Source: Methanobacterium sp. UBA44 (GTDB lineage: Archaea; Methanobacteriota; Methanobacteria; Methanobacteriales; Methanobacteriaceae). Taken from it: 64,000 nt of DNA. The notes beneath the pieces were generated by a model. The model searched no databases and had not been told where the DNA came from. It worked only from the letters and a program-made list of their open reading frames with translations. Location: NCBI GenBank assembly GCA_002494885.1, contig DACV01000002.1, positions 248,001 through 312,000 on the forward strand, in the 5' to 3' direction. Positions 15,694 to 25,275 of the stretch are shown in pieces (within the stretch, counting starts at the first letter, position 1; each line of letters starts with the position of its first letter). A program made the position numbers and the translations under genes.

Positions 15694-16862
15694 AATTTCA
15701 CCCCCATTAGCTTTGCAAGTATATCAACATCTTTATCTCCTCTCCCTGAAAGATTTATAATGATGGTTTTTCCTTTATTTTCTTTTGCATACTTTTCAGC
15801 CATTCCAATTGCATGAGAACTTTCAAGGGCAGGAATAATCCCTTCATATTCTGAAAGAAGCTTGAATCCTCTAATAGCTTCCTCATTGGTAACAGGATAA
15901 TATTTTGCACGTCCTTTGCTACTTAAAAATGCATGTTCCGGACCCACACCAGGATAATCAAGACCAGCAGATATGGAATGCGCTTCAGAAATTTGTCCGT
16001 CATCATTTTGAAGAACAAAAGAAAGAGATCCATGTAGAATTCCTTCAGTCCCTGCACTGATGGTTGATCCGTGTTTACCATTTAATCCTTCTCCTCCGCC
16101 TTCTGCACCAATAAGTTCTACTTCTTTATCTTCTATAAATCCAGAAAATATTCCCATGGAGTTGCTTCCACCACCAACACACGCTATGACAACATCTGGA
16201 AGTTTACCTTCATTTTTAAGGATTTGGGTTTTAGTTTCTTTACCTATAACTCTCTGGAAGTGTTTTACCATCATTGGATATGGATGAGGCCCCATAGTTG
16301 ATCCAATGAGGTAATGGGTTGTATCTGAACTTGAAGCCCAATCTCTAAATGCATCGTTAATTGCATCTTTCAATGTTCTTGAGCCGTTTTCAACAGGATT
16401 AACCTTTGCACCAGATAATTCCATCCTGAAAACGTTTAATTTTTGCCTTTCTACGTCTTCACTTCCCATATAAACTTCTGTTGGGATTTGAAGAAGTGAT
16501 CCAATTACTGCAGTGGCAATTCCATGTTGTCCGGCACCCGTTTCTGCAATTAACCTTGTTTTTCCCATATACTTTGCAAGAAGTCCCTGTCCAAGGGTAT
16601 TATTTATCTTATGAGCTCCAGTATGAAGTAAATCTTCTCGTTTAAGATATATTTTACATCCCAATTTTTCTGAAAGATTCTTTGCATAATACAGAGGCGT
16701 TGGTCTTCCTGCAAATTCTCTTAAATAATATTTAAGTTCTTTATTGAACTCTTCGTCATCTTTATATTTTAAAAATGCCTTTTCAAGCTCTTCAAGGGCA
16801 GGAATCAGAAGTTCTGGTACAAAAGCCCCTCCATATTTACCGAACTTTCCATCTAAAATCAT
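15690..16862 (-). CDS. trpB: Tryptophan synthase beta subunit (TrpB1 type)
   Basis: A 390-aa PLP enzyme that condenses indole with serine. The PLP lysine is in HTGAHKINNTLGQ and the phosphate loop is CVGGGSNSMG. I place the start at 16862 (MILDGKFGKYGG) because AAGGTGAT lies just upstream and TAATG joins the trpF stop to this ATG; a start at 16877 would add five residues that no TrpB needs. The sequence is the standard TrpB1 class that pairs with TrpA, encoded next. Confidence 0.96.
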   Translation of the reverse strand: MILDGKFGKYGGAFVPELLIPALEELEKAFLKYKDDEEFNKELKYYLREFAGRPTPLYYAKNLSEKLGCKIYLKREDLLHTGAHKINNTLGQGLLAKYMGKTRLIAETGAGQHGIATAVIGSLLQIPTEVYMGSEDVERQKLNVFRMELSGAKVNPVENGSRTLKDAINDAFRDWASSSDTTHYLIGSTMGPHPYPMMVKHFQRVIGKETKTQILKNEGKLPDVVIACVGGGSNSMGIFSGFIEDKEVELIGAEGGGEGLNGKHGSTISAGTEGILHGSLSFVLQNDDGQISEAHSISAGLDYPGVGPEHAFLSSKGRAKYYPVTNEEAIRGFKLLSEYEGIIPALESSHAIGMAEKYAKENKGKTIIINLSGRGDKDVDILAKLMGVKL

Positions 16863-17512
16863 TATATCACCTTGCAACTTTCCATAAATTCTTCAATTTT
16901 ATCTCTGTTTTTATATCCTGGACGATTTTCAACGCCTGAATTTACATCAACATAATCAAAATAACTTTTAATAATCCTACCTTCATTTTTAATCCTTTTT
17001 TTATCCATTCCACCAGCAAGAAACAGTTTAATATTCGGATTGCTTTTTCTTGCAATTTCAGCAGCTTTAATTGCAGTTTGAATTGGAATTTGTTTTCCAG
17101 TCCCTCCACTTTTTCCAGATATCATAGAATCAAACAACAAATAATTACAAACCCTGGAAAACTGCTTTATTTCCTCACTTTTAACTTCATCTATATTTTC
17201 AGATATTCCAATGGCTCTAATAATGTTGATTCCATTTATCTTTGAAATTTCTTCTGGAGACAATGAATGTAACTGCACATTTTTAATATCACATTGTTTT
17301 GCCTTTTTAATGACCTCTTCCACATTACCAGACCTAATTACAAGCATAGATTTGTCTGTATTTATCATAGAGTGCTTTAATTCATTTATTTCGTCGGTAT
17401 TAACATAGCGCAGCGATCTTTTAATATTGATAAACCCTATAAAAGCAGGGTCGAACTCTTCTAAAGTTTTCAAGTCTTCTTTTCTGGTAATTCCGCAGAT
17501 TTTAACCTTCAT
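16862..17512 (-). CDS. trpF: Phosphoribosylanthranilate isomerase
   Basis: A 216-aa TIM-barrel isomerase that converts phosphoribosylanthranilate to its carboxyphenylamino-deoxyribulose form. It starts MKVKICGITR (the catalytic cysteine is in KICGI) and ends with the family motif DVNSGVENRPGYK, where the catalytic aspartate usually lies slightly upstream (LLFDS). FLAGGM and GGTGKQ supply phosphate binding. Its start overlaps trpC by 4 bases and its stop shares a base with the trpB start. Confidence 0.95.
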   Translation of the reverse strand: MKVKICGITRKEDLKTLEEFDPAFIGFINIKRSLRYVNTDEINELKHSMINTDKSMLVIRSGNVEEVIKKAKQCDIKNVQLHSLSPEEISKINGINIIRAIGISENIDEVKSEEIKQFSRVCNYLLFDSMISGKSGGTGKQIPIQTAIKAAEIARKSNPNIKLFLAGGMDKKRIKNEGRIIKSYFDYVDVNSGVENRPGYKNRDKIEEFMESCKVI

Positions 17513-18297
17513 TTTAATTCCCCTTTGCCTGCATTAACCAGTTCTTCAACTTTTTTGCATATATTCGGTGATTTCATTATGCTGGAGCCGACTAAAACTG
17601 CATCTGCACCATAACTTCCAAGAAGTTTAATATCTTCTCCATTTTGCACTCCGCTTTCTGATACAAGAATTATATCTTCACCAACATATTTTGCAAGCTT
17701 TTTTGTCCTTTTAAGGTTAATACTGAAGTCTTTGAAGTCTCTGTTGTTTATTCCGATTATTTCTGCCCCTACTTTTATGGCCATTTCAATTTCTTCCCTG
17801 TTTTTACATTCCACAAGAGCATCCATTTCAAAATAGCTGCATAAATCAATTCCAGATCTCAGATCTTTATATAGATCTGCCATCAATAGAACTGCGCTTG
17901 CCCCACATGAGCGAGCTTCATAAATCTGGTATTCATCAACAATAAAATCTTTTCTAAGGAGAGGAAGTTTGGTAGCTTTAGCTGCAATACTCAAATTTTT
18001 GGTGTTGCTTTTAAAAAACGCTTCTTCGGTTAGTATAGAAACTGCACTTGCTCCACATTTCTCATATGGGGGAATTACATCCTCAACCCTAAGATTGGTT
18101 ATATTACCTTTCGATGGAGATGCTGGTTTGTATTCACAGATAATAGAAACGTTGTTTTCATCAACAATGGACTTTTTAAAATCTGCCCTTATTTTTGTTC
18201 TCCTGATATTTTCTTTTAGATCACTTAAAGACCTATATTTCATTTCTCTATCAAGAATTTTCTTCCTTTCAGCGATTATTTGTGAGAAACTAATCAT
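17509..18297 (-). CDS. trpC: Indole-3-glycerol phosphate synthase
   Basis: A 262-aa TIM-barrel enzyme that closes the indole ring. The catalytic lysines and glutamates are in CEYKPASPSKG, LLRKDFIVDEYQIYEAR and the IIGINNRDFKDF and LVSESG motifs, all in the standard order. The start overlaps the trpG stop by 4 bases and its stop overlaps the trpF start by 4 bases, giving a tightly coupled operon. Confidence 0.96.
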   Translation of the reverse strand: MISFSQIIAERKKILDREMKYRSLSDLKENIRRTKIRADFKKSIVDENNVSIICEYKPASPSKGNITNLRVEDVIPPYEKCGASAVSILTEEAFFKSNTKNLSIAAKATKLPLLRKDFIVDEYQIYEARSCGASAVLLMADLYKDLRSGIDLCSYFEMDALVECKNREEIEMAIKVGAEIIGINNRDFKDFSINLKRTKKLAKYVGEDIILVSESGVQNGEDIKLLGSYGADAVLVGSSIMKSPNICKKVEELVNAGKGELK

Positions 18298-18908
18298 AAA
18301 TCCACCTCAAAATCATTCAAAGTTAGCATTTGAGTGTTTTCCAACTCCAAGAAGTTTTTAATTATCTTCACGCCCTGTGCAGTCCCTATGGATTCTGGAT
18401 GAAATTGTAAACCATAAATTGGGCTATCAACATGTTTAATTCCCATAATAACTCCATCATCGCTTTTAGCAGTGATCTCTAAACATTCTGGAATGCTTTC
18501 TTCATCACAGATCAATGAATGATATCTGGTTGCCAGGAGTGAATTTTCAATTCCTTCAAAAATTCCTTCAGCTCTATGGTGGATTTTACTCAATTTACCA
18601 TGAATTGGCTTATTATTTGTAATTTTACCTCCAAATGCAGTATAAATTCCTTGATGGCCTAAACATACGCCTAAAATTGGAATTTCACCCTTAAATTCTT
18701 TTATTACTTCCATACATATCCCAAAATCTCTTTTGTTTAACGGATTTCCAGGTCCTGGAGAGATAACTATCTGATCCGGATGAATATCTCTTATTTCCCC
18801 TATGGTGATTTCATCATTTCTTTTAACCATGATGTCTTTTTCAAGTTTTCCTATTAGCTGATACAGGTTATAGGTAAATGAGTCATAATTATCAAGTATA
18901 ATTATCAT
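18294..18908 (-). CDS. trpG: Anthranilate synthase glutamine amidotransferase subunit
   Basis: A 204-aa class I glutaminase that supplies ammonia to TrpE. The nucleophile is in GVCLGHQGIYTAFGG (the C in GVCLGH), with the catalytic HPE in LQFHPESIGT. The N-terminus MIIILDNYDSFTYNLYQ is typical. The TrpE stop and the TrpG start overlap by one base (TAATG). Its short tail after HPES is normal for the family. Confidence 0.96.
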   Translation of the reverse strand: MIIILDNYDSFTYNLYQLIGKLEKDIMVKRNDEITIGEIRDIHPDQIVISPGPGNPLNKRDFGICMEVIKEFKGEIPILGVCLGHQGIYTAFGGKITNNKPIHGKLSKIHHRAEGIFEGIENSLLATRYHSLICDEESIPECLEITAKSDDGVIMGIKHVDSPIYGLQFHPESIGTAQGVKIIKNFLELENTQMLTLNDFEVDL

Positions 18909-20290
18909 TAATATTCCTCCAATTCAGAATTATTGCTTCTTGCTAATTCCAGGGCATTAATCAGTGCATTTGCCTTGTTTTCACACTCAAAATATTCGTC
19001 TTCTGGATTAGAATCATGTACGATTCCTGCACCTGCCTGTAATTGAGCTTTATTCCCTTTACAGATCAGGGTTCGTATGATAATTGCAAAATCAGCATTT
19101 CCATTTATGGAGAAATAACCTAAAGCGCCCCCATAAGGTCCTCTGGATGTTCCCTCCAGTTCGTTTATTATTTCCATTGCCCGAAGTTTAGGTGCTCCAC
19201 TTAGAGTTCCTGCCGGAAAAACAGAGCCAAACGCATCTACAGCTTTCATATTCGCCCTTAATTTTCCTGTTACATGAGAAACTATGTGCTGTACATGAGA
19301 AAACTTTTTAACAGCCATATATTCTGGAATATTTATTGAATCGAATTCACTTACCTTTCCAACATCATTTCTAGCCAGATCTACAAGCATAAGATGCTCT
19401 GCATGCTCTTTTTCATCACATAAAAGTTCATTTTCAAGTCGTTTGTCTTCAGCAATGTTTTTACCTCGTTTTCTTGTTCCTGCAATTGGAAAAGTTTCAA
19501 TATTTCTATCTTCGACCCTCAACAGCATCTCTGGACTTGAACCAATAATTTCTGTGTCTTTCAGTTTCAAATGATACATATAAGGTGAAGGATTCACTTC
19601 ACGAAGTTTTTTGTAAATGGAAAGCTTATCTCCAGTGATTTCGTATTCATGTGCATTGGAAATTACGCTTTGAAATATTTCACCTTCTCTTATTTTCTCT
19701 TTGGCGATTTTCACCATATTTTCAAACTTTTCCTTTGAGTATCGCTGTTTTTTAAATTTGAAATCAATATTCCCAACTTCACAGGGTTCCTCTGCCATTT
19801 GTTTTATTTCTTTTATCCGATTTTCATTAAGAGTCACATAATGGCATTTATTCTCTAATCGATCAAAGATAATGGAGTCTAAAAACAAACCAAATTCAAA
19901 ATCAGGATAAATAGAGTCATGGTTTTTAATATTTTCAAAATATCTGGCTGCTTCATAGGATATGTAACCAACAAGACCGCCTGTAAATCCTTTTCTTTTA
20001 AAACTTTGAGAAGTAATTTTTTTTATTTCATCAAAAGGGTTTTTGGTTTCAATTTCTTCTTGAACTCCTTCTTTTTCTACTTTTAAAATATTTCCACATG
20101 CTTTTAAAATTGCAAATGGTTTAAATCCTAAGATTGAAAGTCTGGAAAGTCCGCTATTGCTTTCCATGGATTCAAGTAGAAATGCATTTTCTGAATTTTT
20201 ATATATGCTTTTAAATAATTCAAAAGGAGAATCGAAGTCAAGTTCAAAACTCTTAGGGGTTTTTAATCTAATATTGCCAAAAACATTCAC
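18908..20290 (-). CDS. trpE: Anthranilate synthase component I
   Basis: A 460-aa chorismate-binding enzyme, first of the tryptophan pathway. The N-terminal tryptophan-feedback motif LLES is present (AFLLESMESNSG, about residue 38), so end-product inhibition is likely. The catalytic half has the family motifs GSSPEMLLRV, PIAGTRKRG, DLARNDVGKVS and FPAGTLSGAPKLRAMEII. It is the first gene of the operon and is preceded by AAAGG 7 bases before the ATG. The 165-base region upstream carries TrpY-type boxes, so the operon is probably repressed when tryptophan is plentiful. Confidence 0.97.
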   Translation of the reverse strand: MNVFGNIRLKTPKSFELDFDSPFELFKSIYKNSENAFLLESMESNSGLSRLSILGFKPFAILKACGNILKVEKEGVQEEIETKNPFDEIKKITSQSFKRKGFTGGLVGYISYEAARYFENIKNHDSIYPDFEFGLFLDSIIFDRLENKCHYVTLNENRIKEIKQMAEEPCEVGNIDFKFKKQRYSKEKFENMVKIAKEKIREGEIFQSVISNAHEYEITGDKLSIYKKLREVNPSPYMYHLKLKDTEIIGSSPEMLLRVEDRNIETFPIAGTRKRGKNIAEDKRLENELLCDEKEHAEHLMLVDLARNDVGKVSEFDSINIPEYMAVKKFSHVQHIVSHVTGKLRANMKAVDAFGSVFPAGTLSGAPKLRAMEIINELEGTSRGPYGGALGYFSINGNADFAIIIRTLICKGNKAQLQAGAGIVHDSNPEDEYFECENKANALINALELARSNNSELEEY

Positions 20291-20328
20291 TGCCTTTCAT
20301 ATTGTCACCAGTTTATTTTAACAATATC

Positions 20329-20437
20329 TTGTATACTATAATGTACTATTTAAAGCTTTATAGTACAAATTTGTACGTTAAACAGAAATCTTAAAATAGA
20401 TTGAGCGATAAAGTGTTATTGAGCACACATATGTACA
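20329..20437. promoter_or_regulatory. Divergent trp control region with TGTACA-like boxes
   Basis: The spacer between trpE and the trpY-like gene holds several copies of the TrpY recognition hexamer (TGTACA or one base off): GTATAC at 20330-20335, TGTACT at 20342-20347, a perfect palindrome GTACAAATTTGTAC at 20363-20376, and TGTACA at 20432-20437. In Methanothermobacter, TrpY binds such TRP boxes between trpY and trpE, repressing itself and, with tryptophan, the operon. The last box sits near the trpY-like start. Site function is inferred from that model. Confidence 0.75.
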
Positions 20438-20455
20438 TTACTAGAGTGAGATTCT

Positions 20456-20959
20456 ATGTGGGAGAAGGTTAAGCATAAATTTGAGAAATTTCCGGCACGT
20501 ATGAGCGTAGCCAGGAAAATAGTTGAATATGGTTTGGGTGTAAGCGAAAATGGCAAAATATACTGTGGAAATATCGAAATCAGCGATTTAGCAATGGCAA
20601 GATCCGTTGATGTAGATAGAAGAAGCATCAAAACAACTGTAGATGTAATTCTATCTGATGAACAACTTTCAAAGATATTTTCAAATATAATTCCTGCAGG
20701 TCCCCTTGTTAAAAATGTGGCAAAAGATCTGGGTTTTGGAGTGGTAGAGATTGAAGCTGAAGCTCAAAATCCTGGAATAATTGCTAAAGCAACAGAATTA
20801 ATATCGAAAGAAAATATCAGTATAAGGCAAGTACACGCAGGAGATCCTGAATTTGAAGAAAAACCTCGTCTTACTATTATAACAGAAAAACCAATGGAAG
20901 GAAACCTGCTAAATGAATTTTTAAAGATTGAAGGAGTAAAAAGGGTTTCAATCTATTAA
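20456..20959 (+). CDS. trpY: TrpY-type transcription regulator with ACT domain
   Basis: A 167-aa protein with a helix-turn-helix N-terminus (residues about 8-60: ARMSVARKIVEYGLGV...ISDLAMARSVDVDRRSIKTTVD) and a C-terminal ACT-like ligand domain (residues about 90-167: FGVVEIEAEAQNPGIIAKATELISKENISIRQV). This architecture and its position, divergent from trpEGCFBAD, match TrpY of Methanothermobacter, the tryptophan-sensing repressor of the trp operon and of itself. A following small membrane peptide gene may be separate. Confidence rests on context plus domains, not on alignment. Confidence 0.82.
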   Translation: MWEKVKHKFEKFPARMSVARKIVEYGLGVSENGKIYCGNIEISDLAMARSVDVDRRSIKTTVDVILSDEQLSKIFSNIIPAGPLVKNVAKDLGFGVVEIEAEAQNPGIIAKATELISKENISIRQVHAGDPEFEEKPRLTIITEKPMEGNLLNEFLKIEGVKRVSIY

Positions 20960-21044
20960 AATAATTAAATTTATAAGTGTGGAAAATATACTTTAACAAA
21001 GTATTTAATTATGAGTAAATTAACTATAAAATAAGGTGTAAATC

Positions 21045-21140
21045 ATGGATCAACTAATATTAATATTATCGATACTAATAGCTACCTTTATAGGGGTAAA
21101 TGCCATTATATTTATCTTAAATAGAGGCGCTGAAGCTTAA
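21045..21140 (+). CDS. 31-residue single-helix membrane peptide
   Basis: A short frame, ATG to TAA, encoding MDQLILILSILIATFIGVNA and eleven further residues ending in NRGAEA. Nearly all of it is one hydrophobic helix with a positive residue after it. AAGGTG lies 7 bases before the ATG, a good ribosome site, and the spacer upstream has a TATA-like ATTTATAA near 20967. It is convergent with the broken histidine kinase. Function unknown. It may be real because the start signals are good, but it is too short to be sure. Confidence 0.5.
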   Translation: MDQLILILSILIATFIGVNAIIFILNRGAEA

Positions 21141-21151
21141 TATTTTAAATA

Positions 21152-23185
21152 TTATTTTTTTTCGAATTTTATTATAAATTTTGTTCCTTTACTTTTTTCA
21201 AGTTCTATTTCACCTTTAAGCTGGTTTACAAGAGTATTTATTAGTTTTAAGCCTAAAGAATCTGTATTTCGGAAATCGATTTCATCTGGAAATCCAGATC
21301 CATCATCACCCACAATCATCTTCAGTTTATTTCCTTCTTCAAGCAGTGAAATATTTATTTTACCTTTTTTCCCCTCAGGGAAGGCATGTTTTAGAGAATT
21401 AGACATCAATTCATTTAGTATAAGGCCACAGGGAATTGCAGTATCTATATCCAGCAAAATGTTATTTAAATCCATTTCTGTTTTAACTGTATCTTGATTA
21501 ATACCGTACGACATGAACAGTCCAGAAATCAAATTCTGGATGTAGTCTTTAAAATTGATCCTGGCTAAATTAGGTGTTCTGTATAGATTTTCATGGATCA
21601 TGGCCATAGACTTTACTCTGTTTTGACTTTCCTTGAAGATTTCCAGCTCTTTCCCGCCTTTAATATTTCTGGATTGGAGACTCAGTAGACTGGAGATTAT
21701 CTGCATATTATTTTTTACCCTATGATGTATCTCTTTTAATAGAACTTCTTTTTCTTCAAGAGATGCTTTTATTTGTTCTTCTGCATATTTACGATCGTCT
21801 ATATCACGACTACTGCGTATAAATCCTTTGAGCTTATTTTCATGGCCAAAAATAGGGGTTCCGACAGTTTCAAGCCAGACATAATCTCCGGTAGATTTTT
21901 TATAACGATATTCAGGCTCATCGAGATAACCACTTTCTTTAGATTTTATAAGTGCAATTTTAAACTTATCCAGGTCGTCAGGATGTACAAAATCTAAAAC
22001 ATTTTTTCCCAATAGGTTTTCAGGTTCATAACCTATAATTTTCCGGGCTGATGGGCTAACATACTGATATACTCCGTTAGGATCTGTTCTTGTTATTAAA
22101 TCCACCATATTGTCTGTTATTAAACTTAGATGTCTTTCTCTTTTCTTTAATATTTCTTGATTGTTCTCTAATAATTCTTTTATCTGATTGCTTTCCTTTA
22201 ATGCTAATATTTGACGAGCAAATATCATGGTTATAACTATAATTACCCATCCAATCAATATATTGATATTTGCATCTTCCGGATGTATATAGATCCATAA
22301 TAACAACATATAAACAACTAATAGTCATAATAAAGGTAAATAGTAACTCAAATTAAATTTAAACCATCTTGATTTCTGGGCATGTGTTTTAAAATCGTAA
22401 TCATCATGACTAATATAAGAAATACCTGCAAGAACAGTTAAGAAATATGAAATTAACCAGCCAATATCTAGAAATCCACCAAGTAGATCCACACCATATA
22501 AAAACTGATAGGTAAAAATAACATTTGTAGCAACCAGAGTAGCCGCGCTCATTGATAATAAAAGCATTGGAATCTTTTTAACCTGTCCAAACCAGTTAAG
22601 CAACGAGTAAAACAGAGTAACCAGGAGAAAAATATCCAGAAGTACATATGATAGGGATATGACAATACCAAACATGTTTTCTTTTTGGGTTTCGAGTATA
22701 TGGGCTATTAAGATTACCCAAAGAACTAGAGTGACTGATACCATTAAAATTCCTGTATCAAGAAGAATTTGATATTTTTTGAACTCTTTATTTTGAGAAA
22801 CTGGTAAATAGAGGATTCCAGTTATAAGGAGAGGGAAGTAAATCAGATAAAAAATATCAGCTACAGAAGGATATGCAAATTGATTAAAACCAATAGTAAT
22901 AACCATCCAGGCAATATTTCCAAGTAATGTGGCCAGTTGAGATAGTGCTATTAAAAACCAGCCAATAAAAGCGTTTTTATTTTGTTTAGAAGACTCTTTT
23001 GCCACATAAAGAAGAATAGTTACCACTATTAAGTTTATCAAGAGAAAAGATATGTTTCCAATATAATTATTGTAGTGAGGAATGCTCTGTACTAAAAAGA
23101 TTATATATAAAGCCAGAATAATGGAAAAGAAAACCAGCATTATCCTGAAAGAGAAAATCTTTTTTTTATCAATTGAAGAAAACAT
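21152..23185 (-). pseudogene. Membrane PAS histidine kinase split by an in-frame TGA
   Basis: One reading frame of about 678 codons, interrupted only by TGA at 22327-22325. Before the stop, 286 residues form about eight membrane helices. After it, with no frame change, come another helix pair region, a PAS domain (about 75 to 190 residues after the ATG at 22309), a HisKA_2 phosphoacceptor (EIHHRVKNNMQIISSLLSLQ) and a HATPase with NELMSNSLKHAF and GDDGSGFPDE. A single change from TGG would restore the protein (LPLLWLLVVY). The two halves may still be translated separately from 23185 and from 22309, since the second half begins with an ATG. Kinase targets are unknown. Confidence 0.78.
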
Positions 23186-23606
23186 TTGCTCATCTACCTG
23201 ATTCTAATATTTAAATCTAATATTTATTATTATAAATTATTTCCATTAATAAATATATTAGTATAATAAGTGTCTAATTAGTTAAAAAAAAGCTTATATA
23301 AATATATGTAATTATCAAAGTATTAATATATGTCTACACCAACTATTAAAATATTTAAGTTGCATAACATGAAAATAGAGAACATTTTAAATTTAAAATA
23401 GTTTAATTAGAGCATATATCTCCTTTAATAGAAAATTGTGCCATTCTATGAATAAAAAATTAGTTTAATGCTTTAAAAATCTAAATATTTAAAAAGACCT
23501 TATTAAGGTCCAAAATGAATTAAAATCCACTATGATATTGTATTAAATGAAGTTCTGAATATTATATAAATTCTGAATTGATCCAGAGGCACAAAAATAT
23601 GATATA
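23186..23606. other. Intergenic region, AT-rich, one small hairpin
   Basis: No gene was found. GACCTT/AAGGTC with loop ATT at 23496-23510 forms a small hairpin. The rest is A/T-rich with TATA-like stretches (ATATTAGTATAATAAG near 23260) that may serve the histidine kinase promoter. Confidence 0.5.
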
Positions 23607-23840
23607 TTAATCTTCTTCTTCATCTAAAGCTTTTAGAAGTTCTTCCCATGCTTCTAATGATTCCTTAGCTTCCTGATCACTTAAAACTTCAATAGCATAC
23701 CCTGAATGGACTAATACATATCTACCTATTTCCACATCTTCAACTAAATCCAATTTAGCGTTCTGACGTACTCCTCCAAAGTCAACAACTGCTACGTTAT
23801 CATTAATTTCTATTATCTGTGCTGGGGCTGCGATACACAT
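23607..23840 (-). CDS. hypC: Hydrogenase maturation chaperone HypC/HupF
   Basis: A 77-aa HypC-family chaperone that holds the iron-cyanide-CO unit with HypD and delivers it to the large subunit of [NiFe]-hydrogenases. The essential N-terminal motif MCIAAPAQI (Cys2) is present, and the small beta barrel is followed by an acidic helix ending in LLKALDEEED. GAGATCTC... with GGAGATCT upstream is the ribosome site region. It stands alone here, divergent from the flavoprotein gene, so its partners HypD and HypE are elsewhere. Methanogens need it for Frh, Mvh and membrane hydrogenases. Confidence 0.93.
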   Translation of the reverse strand: MCIAAPAQIIEINDNVAVVDFGGVRQNAKLDLVEDVEIGRYVLVHSGYAIEVLSDQEAKESLEAWEELLKALDEEED

Positions 23841-23970
23841 TGAGATCTCCTCGTATTTTTTTTCAATAAGTCATAATTATTTATAAAAAGTTCAATTTTT
23901 TTTGATGAATTATTTTTAGTAATTTTAATATGTAGTTCTACCATATAAAATATGCGATGGAGGAAAATTC

Positions 23971-25260
23971 ATGGATATAGTGATTATTGGGGGAGGCCCT
24001 GCAGGTAGAACTGCAGCTATTGAAGCATCAAACATTGGAGAAAATGTGATTCTAATTGAAGAAAATAAAATTGGGGGTACATGTCTTAATGAGGGATGTA
24101 TGGTTGTTTGTGGGTTAAATGAAGTTTCAAAATTTTTGGTTGATTCAAAAAATTTTAAAAATTTGGGAATAATTGATAATATACATAAAATCTCATTTGA
24201 TAAAGTAATTAGCGGCGTTAAGAATACTATAGATAAAATTAACCATGTTCTTGATTTTGAAACCAGAGATGCTGGAGCAGAAATAATAATGGGTCAGGCA
24301 GAACTTCAAAACGAAAAGGTCATAGTTGAGGGTAAAGAATTTGATTATGATAAATTGATTATAGCTACAGGTGCAAGGCCACTTATTCCCAAGATTGAGG
24401 GAGCTGAAAAAGCCATAACCTATAAAGACATATTAAATTTAACTGAACTTCCTGAAGAGCTAAATATAATGGGAAGCGGTGTTATTTCTGCAGAATTTGC
24501 CAATATATTTTCCACAATGGGTGCAAAAGTAAACATTTTATGTAGAAATCAATTTTTAAAAATGCTTGATGAAGATATTAAAAAATATTTGCTTAAAAAT
24601 CTTTTAACTGATGTAAATATCTATGAAAATGTCCGGGCTGAGGCAATAAATGAAGACCATATTTCTACTGACAAGGGAAAAATGAAAGGTAAAACCCTGT
24701 TTGCTGTAGGAATGGTTCCTAATTCTGAAATAGCTGTAGATATCGTTAATACTGATGAAAGAGGTCATATAATTGTGGATAATAGAATGCAGACAAGCCA
24801 TAAAAGCATTTATGCAGCAGGTGATGTTGCAGGAAGAATTGGAAACACCCCAATTTCAAGGGCTGAAGGAATAACAGCAGCCAGAAATGCCTGCGGTATT
24901 TATACAAAAATGGATTACAGCCTTATTCCATATTCAATAAATTTATATTATGATGTTGCTTTTATTGACTTTCAAAAAAATGATCAGAGCATTGAAGGAC
25001 ATATTCCTGGCTCAGCAGGTCCAGGATCATTCTGGAGAGTCCTTGAAGGAATGACAGGCATCACAAAAATTGGTGTAAATGAGGATAGAGGTTTAAATAA
25101 ACTATTTTCAGTATCGCCTTCATCACGTACAAGTATGGCATACATGTCTAAGTTGTTGAGAGAAGGGCAAAAAATCGATGATTTTGATGACTTCATGGAA
25201 GTACATCCTTCCACAGATGCTATATATAAATTAATGAGATTTTTTGCAAGGTTTGGATGA
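23971..25260 (+). CDS. Dihydrolipoamide-dehydrogenase-like flavoprotein
   Basis: A 429-aa pyridine-nucleotide disulfide oxidoreductase. FAD binding is shown by GGGPAGRTAA (residues 7-16), the redox-active pair by GGTCLNEGC (C-x4-C), NAD(P) binding by MGSGVISAEFANIF, and the second FAD contact by IYAAGDVAGRIG. The end (VHPSTDAIYKL) corresponds to the His-Pro dimer-interface motif of the family. It is about 30 residues shorter than lipoamide dehydrogenase and the second cysteine is followed by MVVCG instead of IPSK. Methanobacteriales lack a 2-oxoacid dehydrogenase complex, so the natural disulfide substrate is unknown. GGAGG precedes the ATG. Confidence 0.82.
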   Translation: MDIVIIGGGPAGRTAAIEASNIGENVILIEENKIGGTCLNEGCMVVCGLNEVSKFLVDSKNFKNLGIIDNIHKISFDKVISGVKNTIDKINHVLDFETRDAGAEIIMGQAELQNEKVIVEGKEFDYDKLIIATGARPLIPKIEGAEKAITYKDILNLTELPEELNIMGSGVISAEFANIFSTMGAKVNILCRNQFLKMLDEDIKKYLLKNLLTDVNIYENVRAEAINEDHISTDKGKMKGKTLFAVGMVPNSEIAVDIVNTDERGHIIVDNRMQTSHKSIYAAGDVAGRIGNTPISRAEGITAARNACGIYTKMDYSLIPYSINLYYDVAFIDFQKNDQSIEGHIPGSAGPGSFWRVLEGMTGITKIGVNEDRGLNKLFSVSPSSRTSMAYMSKLLREGQKIDDFDDFMEVHPSTDAIYKLMRFFARFG

Positions 25261-25275
25261 TCTGGAATTCAATTT

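Noticed and set aside
22325..22327. TGA as selenocysteine or pyrrolysine codon.
   Set aside because: The frame shows no known selenoprotein context, the position is in a membrane helix, and pyrrolysine uses TAG. A plain nonsense change is simpler.
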